DNA of 33,758 nucleotides, taken from NCBI GenBank assembly GCA_007692665.1, contig REBP01000145.1, positions 1-33,758 on the forward strand, given 5' to 3'. Each line of letters opens with the position of its first letter. The first letter of the stretch is position 1. A model generated the notes under the pieces. The model was not told the DNA's origin, did no database searches, and was given only the letters and a program-made list of their open reading frames with translations. A program made the position numbers and the translations under genes. Positions 1 to 5,780 of the stretch are shown in pieces. The stretch comes from Gemmatimonadales bacterium (GTDB taxonomy: Bacteria > Gemmatimonadota > Gemmatimonadetes > Longimicrobiales > Gaopeijiaceae).

Positions 1-1
1 A

Positions 2-163
2 CTGGCGATCGCGTTCCTGGATCAGGCCACCTTTTTCGGGATCGGCCACCTGATCAGCGAGGCCGTCTTCGTCGGTGGGCTGGCGTGGCTGGAGTGGGTC
101 CAGAGAGAGCAGCTTGCCGGAGGGGTGCGCTGGATTGGAACGGATTCCACGAATTGTAAATGA
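2..163 (+). CDS. C-terminal end of an unrecognised protein (partial, cut by window start)
   Basis: The frame is open from base 2 to a TGA at 161-163 and gives the last 53 residues of a protein that begins outside the window. Codons up to about base 133 have the strong G/C third-position bias of the real genes here, so I believe it is coding. The visible part is rich in aromatic and aliphatic residues, with a hydrophobic stretch around AVFVGGLAWLEW, so it could be the end of a membrane or membrane-associated protein. The last ten codons (from about base 134) lose the GC bias, which suggests the original 3' end was replaced when the ATPase remnant next to it arrived. I do not recognise the family. 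Confidence 0.45.
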   Translation: MAIAFLDQATFFGIGHLISEAVFVGGLAWLEWVQREQLAGGVRWIGTDSTNCK

Positions 164-173
164 GATTTACAAT
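153..173. promoter_or_regulatory. Perfect 9-bp inverted repeat just upstream of the ATPase remnant
   Basis: ATTGTAAAT at 153-161 and ATTTACAAT at 165-173 are exact reverse complements separated by GAG. The palindrome is AT-rich in a region that is otherwise very GC-rich, and it ends six bases before the ATG of the ATPase fragment at 180. The position fits an operator or a hairpin in the leader, and the base composition suggests it came with the ATPase gene. It also overlaps the stop codon of the upstream partial gene. Function is inferred from position and symmetry only. Confidence 0.6.
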
Positions 174-179
174 CGGTGC

Positions 180-323
180 ATGATCCCTCGCATCCTTCAC
201 CCGGTTCTGACCGAGGCCGCTCGATCCATGCCCGTGGTTGCGGTGGTTGGACCGCGACAATCGGGGAAGACCACCCTTTGCCGCGCCGCCTTGTCGTTCT
301 GCCCGCGGCGCGCGGGCCGGTGA
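180..323 (+). pseudogene. 5' remnant of an AAA ATPase gene (AAA_14/DUF4143-like)
   Basis: The first 47 codons read MIPRILHPVLTEAARSMP followed by a Walker A motif GPRQSGKTT (residues 24-32, bases 249-275), the classic start of the AAA_14/DUF4143 family of about 400-residue ATPases often linked to toxin-antitoxin-like or mobile loci. Family similarity continues only to about LCRAAL (base 293). After that the frame reads arginine-rich junk and stops at 323. Walker B, the sensor residues and the DUF4143 domain are all missing, so no working ATPase can be made. The start is chosen from the family's usual N-terminus and the palindrome just before it. The break coincides with the end of a second, opposite ATPase remnant. 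Confidence 0.7.
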
Positions 324-387
324 CGAGCACGCCCCCGGCGCGGCGGAGACGCGCTGCAATCATGGTGTCGACGATGCGAGGTTGCAC
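292..387 (-). pseudogene. 5' remnant of a second, opposite AAA ATPase gene (DUF4143-like)
   Basis: Read on the minus strand from a GTG at 385-387, the sequence gives MQPRIVDTMIAARLRRAGG then VLVTGPRAAGRTT, which matches the N-terminus of another DUF4143-ATPase subgroup (usually PRVVD, an amphipathic helix, then a Walker A). The Walker A occupies bases 292-318. The frame stays open further but shows no family resemblance past the TT. A G-rich run 6-11 bases before the GTG could be a ribosome site. This fragment and the plus-strand one meet with essentially no gap at about base 292, so two distinct ATPase genes have been joined head to head through their Walker A regions. Non-functional as it stands. 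Confidence 0.55.
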
Positions 388-570
388 GGAGGGCCCCCCG
401 GGACACGGACGACGCTTCACTGAGTACCCGCGGGCGGACCAACGAAGCGTACCCACAGCGATTAACGTTTCGTACTCGCATGGCATAACCTCTGGTACTC
501 GCGGCGGACAACACATGGTGCCGGGTCGGTAATGATCCAGGGGCACCCCGCGCCCCCGACTCCCCGCCTC
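388..570. other. Noncoding stretch, nothing recognised
   Basis: No frame here shows codon bias or a recognisable family. Base composition is lower in GC than the flanking genes, especially about 455-535, in line with the remnant ATPase region being decaying or acquired DNA. I see no strong hairpin or promoter. Confidence 0.4.
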
Positions 571-1617
571 CTACCCATCCACCCCCAGGTCGAACACCCC
601 GTTCGTGATGACGAGCGGCGCCGTGGCCCCGCTTCCGGCCTGGGGCGGAATCGTGAAGGAGAAGGTGCCCACCAGGCGCCCGGATGCCGAGGACTGGACC
701 ACGACGCTCCCGGTGGCCCCCGGGGTGTTGGTGTTCCAGCAGCAGGTCGGCTCGGAGGTCGCGGCCCCGTCGGGGCCCCGCACCGCAACGTTCAGGACCC
801 TCGGACCCGATCCCCCAAGGGGGTAGGTCCCTGGCCCGGCAACGTCGCCCAGGGCAATGGTCATCGAATGTCGGGTGTTGCTGGCCGCCACGACGAAGAT
901 GCTTGCGGCCCCCGAGGTGGCTACCGTCGCGGCGTTCCAGGCCTGGCCGTTGAGGGTGGCCTGCACTCGATTCCGGCTCCGATTGGCAACCGGCCCCGGC
1001 GGTGCCACGATCGAGATCGGAAGATCCACCGAACCGGCGGTGACGGTCCGGGTGCCGGTGGCCGATCCGGAACTCGCCTCGGCGGTGAAGAAGAAGGTGG
1101 CGACGAACCGTGAGTCCGTCAGGGTGGTGATCGAGATGCTCCCGGCGGCGCCGCTCAGTGGGGTCCCCCAGCCCCCCGTCGCATCGCTCACGATGGCGCT
1201 CCCGCCCGACACGTTGCCCCCGGTGCCCAGAGGGTAGGTCCCCGGCCCCGGGATGTTCATCAGCCAGAGGAAGATGGTCCGGGCGGACGCCCCCGGCTGG
1301 GAGGATCCGGTGATCGTGTAGCCGCCGGGGCCGGCGGTCTGGACCGGCGAGGTCAGCGCGCCGGCCCCGCTCTGCCAGGACGTTCCCTCGATGGTGGCCC
1401 GCATGCCCCCTCCAGCGGTGTTCCCGGGCCCGTTGCCCGGGCCGGGATCCAGTGGCCCTCCGGAGGCGTCGCCCCCGGAGCACCCGACGAGGAGCGCCAG
1501 GCTCCCTGCGAGCGCCAGCGCGAGTGCCGGCGCGAGTGCCGGAGAAGGGGCCGGGGAACTGCGAGGGCGGCGGCCGAGTGCGCGAAGGGGAACGGGGGTC
1601 GGAGAGGGGGCTGGCAT
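571..1617 (-). CDS. Lipoprotein with two tandem copies of a beta-rich domain (DUF6252-like)
   Basis: A 348-residue protein with an Ala/Leu-rich signal and lipobox LLVGC (Cys at about 46), then a Gly/Pro linker and two related domains. Each starts with a phrase such as ATIEGTSWQS or ATLNGQAWNA, contains a shared GPGTYPLGG-type turn, then an SGSISITT/TGSVVVQS strand, a RFVATFFFTA/RLVGTFSFTI strand, and ends in GSVDL or GVFDL. This layout resembles small DUF6252-type lipoproteins of Bacteroidota and Gemmatimonadota, here duplicated within one chain. Function is unknown; it is expected on the outer membrane. The ATG at 1617 gives the more normal signal peptide; a GTG at 1680 preceded by GGAGAAAT would add 21 residues. 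It diverges from the sigma factor gene. Confidence 0.72.
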   Translation of the reverse strand: MPAPSPTPVPLRALGRRPRSSPAPSPALAPALALALAGSLALLVGCSGGDASGGPLDPGPGNGPGNTAGGGMRATIEGTSWQSGAGALTSPVQTAGPGGYTITGSSQPGASARTIFLWLMNIPGPGTYPLGTGGNVSGGSAIVSDATGGWGTPLSGAAGSISITTLTDSRFVATFFFTAEASSGSATGTRTVTAGSVDLPISIVAPPGPVANRSRNRVQATLNGQAWNAATVATSGAASIFVVAASNTRHSMTIALGDVAGPGTYPLGGSGPRVLNVAVRGPDGAATSEPTCCWNTNTPGATGSVVVQSSASGRLVGTFSFTIPPQAGSGATAPLVITNGVFDLGVDG

Positions 1618-1823
1618 GGCAGGTTCTCGGCTGGGGTTTGGCGCCCGCCCGGGGACGCCCGGCAGGGTGGTCAGAGCCACATTTCTCCATGCGCAGAAAG
1701 CTCGCGAGGAGCGTCATGCGCCCCCCGGCCGGCTCCTCGCGAACGCGGGTCTTTCCGGGCACCGCATCTCCGTCGTATCGTGGTGTTGTTCCCGGCAGGG
1801 CCGCCCTCTCCCCGGACCCCTGG

Positions 1824-2345
1824 ATGTCTGACGAGCGTCGTGCACTGGACCACCTCTTCGGCCTGGCCTACGAAGAACTTCGCCGCCTGGCGGGACAGGT
1901 CCGCACCGCGGGGGACGGCGAGACGCTGAGCCCCACGGCCCTTGTCCACGAAGCGTGGATGCGCCTCGCAGGGTCGCCCGAACTTGGCGACCTCTCCCTT
2001 GTCCACTTCAAGCGCGTCGCCGCGCGGGCCATGCGTCAGGTCCTGGTCGACGCCGCCCGGCGTCGGGGGGCCGGCAAGCGCGGCGGGGGCGCCGCCGCCG
2101 TGACCTTCGACGATGACGTCGGCCTTGCCGACCGTCCCATCCACGACCTCCTGGAGCTGGACGCGGCCCTCGGCGAACTCGCACGCATGAGCCCACGCCA
2201 GGCGACGCTGGTGGAGGCCCGGTTCTTTGGAGGCATGGAGACCCGGGAGGCGGCCGAGTTCCTGGAGATCTCGGAGGCCACCGCCAACCGGGACTGGCGG
2301 GCGGCCAGGGCGTGGCTCTCGGGGCGACTCAGGGAGGAGGCATGA
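1824..2345 (+). CDS. ECF-type RNA polymerase sigma factor
   Basis: A 173-residue protein with the two conserved blocks of the ECF sigma-70-like family common in Acidobacteriota, Planctomycetota and Gemmatimonadota. Region 2 contains ALDHLFGLAYEELRRLAG and the diagnostic LSPTALVHEAWMRL; region 4 near the C-terminus contains MSPRQATLVEARFFGGM and the helix-turn-helix TREAAEFLEISEATANRDW that reads the -35 element. The N-terminus is short compared with relatives, which usually have about 15 further residues; no in-frame start with a good ribosome site lies upstream, so the ATG at 1824 is kept although it also lacks a clear Shine-Dalgarno sequence. Its stop overlaps the start of the Ser/Thr kinase gene as ATGA, so the two are translationally coupled, and the kinase is the likely regulator. 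No anti-sigma gene is adjacent. Confidence 0.88.
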   Translation: MSDERRALDHLFGLAYEELRRLAGQVRTAGDGETLSPTALVHEAWMRLAGSPELGDLSLVHFKRVAARAMRQVLVDAARRRGAGKRGGGAAAVTFDDDVGLADRPIHDLLELDAALGELARMSPRQATLVEARFFGGMETREAAEFLEISEATANRDWRAARAWLSGRLREEA

Positions 2346-4930
2346 GGCAGCCCCCGGACCCCGAGCGGTGGGAGCGCGTGCAGGCGCTCTTCCACGAGGC
2401 ACGGACCAGGCCCGAGGAGGAGCGCCGCGCGTGGCTCGAGGACGCGGCGCCGGAGGACCCCACCCTGCGCGCCGACGTCCTCCAGCTTCTCGGCGACGAT
2501 GCCCGGGAGTGGGGGCTCCTGGACGACGGCGTGGCGTCGGTGGCCAGGCAGATCCTCACGCGCAGGCCCGACCGGGACGTCCGGGGGGAGCGATTCGGCC
2601 CCTACCGGATCGTCTCCTTCCTCGGGGAAGGCGGCATGGGGGTCGTGTACCGGGTGGCCCGGGACGACCTCGGCATCGAGGCTGCGCTCAAGCTTCTCCA
2701 GGATGCGACGCTTTCTCCCTCCCGGCGGGCCCGCTTCCTCTCGGAGCAGCGCACGCTGGCCCGGCTCCGCCACCCGGGGATCGCCCAGCTCCTCGACGCA
2801 GGAACCCTGCAGGACGGTACGCCCTGGTTCGTCATGGAGCTGGTGGATGGCCGGCCCCTGGACGCCTGGCTCAGGGAAGGGGAGCGGACGCTGGATGCGC
2901 GCCTTGCCCTCTTCAGGGGAATCGGCGAGGCGGTGCGCCATGCCCACGCCCACGCCGTCATCCACCGGGACCTGAAGCCGTCCAACATTCTCGTCGACGA
3001 GGGCGGCACCCCGAAGCTCATCGACTTCGGGATCGCCAAGCACCTCGTGTCCGACGGCTTCACGGTCGGGAGTGAATCGCTGACCCGGACCGGAATGGCG
3101 CCCTTCACGCCGGGACATGCCGCCCCGGAACAGCTTCGCGGGGAGGAGGTGGGGATTCACACCGACGTGTACGCCCTGGGGGTTCTCCTCTTCCAGATCC
3201 TCGTCGGATCCCCTCCCTTCGACCTGGCCGGCCGCAGCGTGGCCGAGGCCGAGCAGATCCTGGTCCGGGGATCTCCGCCCCGGCCCTCGGAGCGGGCCGC
3301 GTCCCTCCGGCTTTCGCGGGGTCGCTGGGCCGACCTCGACGTGCTGTGCGGCGTGGCCATGCACCCGGACCCCGGACGCCGGTATCCCTCTGCCGAGGCG
3401 CTTCTCCGGGATCTGGATCACCTTCTCGCCGGGCAACCGCTCGAGGCGAGGCCGGATTCCGTTTCCTACAGGGCAGGAAAGTTCGCCCGGAGGAACCGGC
3501 TCCCCCTGGGCGTCGCCGCCGCCGGCCTGGTCCTGCTGGCGGGGCTGTCGGCCGGCTACACACGGTCCCTGGTTTCGGCCCGTGACGCGGCGCTCTCCGA
3601 GGCCGCTCGCGCGGAGCGCATCCAGCAGTTCACCCTGAACCTCTTTCGTGGCACCGACCCCGACTTTGCCCCGGCCGAGGGGCTCCGGGTCCTGGACCTG
3701 CTGGAGATGGGCGTCCAGGAAGCCCGGGCTCTCGAGGCCGACCCTGGACTCCAGGCAGGGATCTACCTCGCCCTGGGCGAGATCCATCGCCAGATCGGGG
3801 CCCTGGAGCGGGCCTCGGAGCTGCTTGCAGCGGCGCTGGAAATCCGCGAACGGCTCCGGGGCGAGTCCCACCCCGAAGTTGCCGAAGCGCGCATCGCCCT
3901 GGGGATGCTGAGGGAGGCGCAAGCCGACCTGGATGACGCCGAGCGCCTCACGGCAGGTGGTCTGCAGGTGGCCCGGGCCTCCCTCCCGGCTCGGCACCCC
4001 GCCCTGGGGCGCGCGCTGGCGGCGCACGGCCACGTCCTGGAGGCCCGCGGACGCTACGACGAAGCCCTTCCGCTGGTGGAGGAGGCCGTCCGTCTGCATC
4101 GGATCGGCGGGAGTGGCTCCCCCGAGCTTGCTTCCGCCCTGGGGCAGCTCTCGAACCTCCACTTCTACCTGGGAAATTACGCCGTGGCGGATTCCGTGTC
4201 CCGGGAGACCCTGGACCTCCACCGCCGCCTCTACGGGGACGCCCACCCGGCCGCGGCAGGCGATCTCATCAACCTGGGCGCCATCCGGTTCGAGCTGGGC
4301 GATGCCGTGGCCGCCGAGGGGCTCTTCCGGGAGGCCCTGGTGGTGCAGGAGCCCTGGTACGGCCGGAACCACCCCACCACCGTCGCGAACCTGACCATGG
4401 TGGGGCGTGCGCTGGTCCGCCAGGAACGCCTCGACGAGGCGAGGGAGATCCTCCGGGATGCGGAAGTCCGAGCCCGGGCCACGCTGGGGAACCACCACCC
4501 CCGGGTGGCCTCGGCACTCAACGAACTGGGACTGGTGGCGCAGCTTGGCGGGGAGTGGGATGAGGCGTCCAGGATCTTCCTCGAGGTGGTGGAGATCTAC
4601 GAGAGCATCTACCCCGAGGGTCACTACTACCTGGGGGTGGCGCGCTCGAACCTGGCAGGGACGCTTCAGGCCGGCGGAGATGCGGCCGGGGCCGAGGCCA
4701 TGTTCCGGGAGGCGCTGGAGATCTACCGGGCCTTCCTCCCCCCGGGCCACCAGCTCGAGGGGATCGCCTGGATCCGGCTTGGCGGCGCCCTCCTGGCCCA
4801 GGGCCGCACCCCGGAAGCCGAGGAGGCGCTTGTCCGAGGCCGCCAGGTCCTCGAGACACAGGGTGCGAGCCCCGCATGGGTCGAGCGGGCGGACGAGCTC
4901 CTGGCGCGGGCCCGGTCCACCGAGGGGTGA
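2342..4930 (+). CDS. Membrane Ser/Thr protein kinase with C-terminal TPR repeats
   Basis: An 862-residue Hanks-type kinase. Residues 1-80 form a charged cytoplasmic region. The kinase domain (about 86-365) has a glycine loop GEGGMG (95-100), the ATP-contacting Lys117 in AALKLL, the catalytic HRDLKPSN (208-215), DFG (228-230), the activation segment ending HAAPEQLRG, and DVYALGVLLF. A single membrane segment lies at about 387-407, and the remaining 450 residues are TPR-type helical pairs (for example ALGEIHRQIGALERASELL and ALGQLSNLHFYLGNYAVAD), expected outside the cytoplasm or as a protein-binding platform. All key kinase residues are present. The start is set by GGGAGGAGG just before the ATG and by the 4-bp overlap with the sigma factor stop. 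It probably phosphorylates the co-encoded sigma factor or a linked regulator; the target is inferred from the operon. Confidence 0.93.
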   Translation: MRQPPDPERWERVQALFHEARTRPEEERRAWLEDAAPEDPTLRADVLQLLGDDAREWGLLDDGVASVARQILTRRPDRDVRGERFGPYRIVSFLGEGGMGVVYRVARDDLGIEAALKLLQDATLSPSRRARFLSEQRTLARLRHPGIAQLLDAGTLQDGTPWFVMELVDGRPLDAWLREGERTLDARLALFRGIGEAVRHAHAHAVIHRDLKPSNILVDEGGTPKLIDFGIAKHLVSDGFTVGSESLTRTGMAPFTPGHAAPEQLRGEEVGIHTDVYALGVLLFQILVGSPPFDLAGRSVAEAEQILVRGSPPRPSERAASLRLSRGRWADLDVLCGVAMHPDPGRRYPSAEALLRDLDHLLAGQPLEARPDSVSYRAGKFARRNRLPLGVAAAGLVLLAGLSAGYTRSLVSARDAALSEAARAERIQQFTLNLFRGTDPDFAPAEGLRVLDLLEMGVQEARALEADPGLQAGIYLALGEIHRQIGALERASELLAAALEIRERLRGESHPEVAEARIALGMLREAQADLDDAERLTAGGLQVARASLPARHPALGRALAAHGHVLEARGRYDEALPLVEEAVRLHRIGGSGSPELASALGQLSNLHFYLGNYAVADSVSRETLDLHRRLYGDAHPAAAGDLINLGAIRFELGDAVAAEGLFREALVVQEPWYGRNHPTTVANLTMVGRALVRQERLDEAREILRDAEVRARATLGNHHPRVASALNELGLVAQLGGEWDEASRIFLEVVEIYESIYPEGHYYLGVARSNLAGTLQAGGDAAGAEAMFREALEIYRAFLPPGHQLEGIAWIRLGGALLAQGRTPEAEEALVRGRQVLETQGASPAWVERADELLARARSTEG

Positions 4931-5026
4931 CAGGCCGCCGCCAGGTTCTGCGCATGGGGGAGTGAAGGCCAGATCCTCGCCCACGTGCCGTGGTCGATCC
5001 CGTTCCCCCCAGCCAGGGACCTTGCC

Positions 5027-5554
5027 ATGCGCATCCTCTCAACCACCGGTCTCCTCGCCCTTTCCCTCCTTCTCCTCGTCCCCGCCCAGGGGCTCGTGGC
5101 CCAGGCGCCGGACGCCCCGCCCCCCGGCTCCCGCCTCGGCGTGGGCTTCCAGAGTTCGTGGCCGGCCTACGGCGTGAGCGGAGTCTACGACGTCAGCGAC
5201 CGCATCACCGCCCAGGCCGTGGTCGGTGCCTTCGGATCCCTGAGCACGCTCTCGGGGCGGGGGCTGTACCGATTCCAGATCGAGGAAAAGTATTCGACGT
5301 ACGGTTTCGGTACCGTCGGGGTCTGGCGGCATTCGTTCCGGGGCCTCGGATCCTCGCTCAACGAGACCTCGCCGGGCGTGGGAGGGGGCGCGGGGGTCGA
5401 ACTGGACTGGCGGCGAATCCTGGATGCCTCGGGCAATGGCTCCGGATTCCCCCCGCTCTTCAGTTCCATCGACCTGGGATTCGTGGCGGCAAGCTTCGAC
5501 AACTACAACTTCTCCGGTCTCGTCTTCGGGGCAGGCCTCCACTATCGGTTCTGA
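5027..5554 (+). CDS. Small outer-membrane beta-barrel-like protein
   Basis: A 175-residue exported protein. The signal peptide (residues 1-25) ends VAQ, and the mature part shows alternating hydrophobic and polar strands rich in Gly, Tyr and Phe: LGVGFQSSWPAYGVSGVYDV, a TAQAVVGAFG strand, STYGFGTVGVWRHSFRG, GGGAGVELDWRRI, SSIDLGFVAASFDNYNF and a terminal GLVFGAGLHYRF. A last-residue Phe after alternating residues is the usual barrel-assembly signal for outer-membrane proteins. About eight strands can be drawn, like the OmpA/OmpX-size class. The ATG at 5027 is chosen because AGGGA lies about ten bases upstream and the signal peptide starts there; an upstream in-frame start at 4985 would spoil the signal. 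It lies 96 bp after the kinase, probably in its own unit. The ligand or role is unknown. Confidence 0.75.
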   Translation: MRILSTTGLLALSLLLLVPAQGLVAQAPDAPPPGSRLGVGFQSSWPAYGVSGVYDVSDRITAQAVVGAFGSLSTLSGRGLYRFQIEEKYSTYGFGTVGVWRHSFRGLGSSLNETSPGVGGGAGVELDWRRILDASGNGSGFPPLFSSIDLGFVAASFDNYNFSGLVFGAGLHYRF

Positions 5555-5780
5555 GGGGGCTGCGGGGGGCGCCCGGGGTCAGGGCCCGGTCCCGCGTCCC
5601 CTGCTCTGAGCCGACTCGCCCCAGTTCCCGTCCCGCTCCAGGTTTCCAGCTCGTTACAGGATCCCCTCCCCGGCGAGGCCGAATGCTCGACTTTGCCCGG
5701 TAGTCTTCTGCCCCGTCAGGAACCGGGGGGTGTGTCGCCCCCCGGACCTGAGCGGTACTCAGACGAAACCGGGAGGAGCG

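Noticed and set aside
1751-1781. TTTCCG plus TATCGT as a promoter for the sigma factor gene
   Set aside because: The -35 matches only three of six positions and the spacing is 18; too weak to list.
2036-4984. Open minus-strand frame of about 980 codons opposite the kinase gene
   Set aside because: It is the mirror of a GC-rich gene with strong third-position bias; no family resemblance, and the plus strand holds a complete kinase with a ribosome site.
5555-5780. Promoter for the first SusC operon
   Set aside because: The gap holds no gene, and I found only weak matches such as TTGCCC at 5693 and TAGTCT at 5701, none with correct spacing to a partner.
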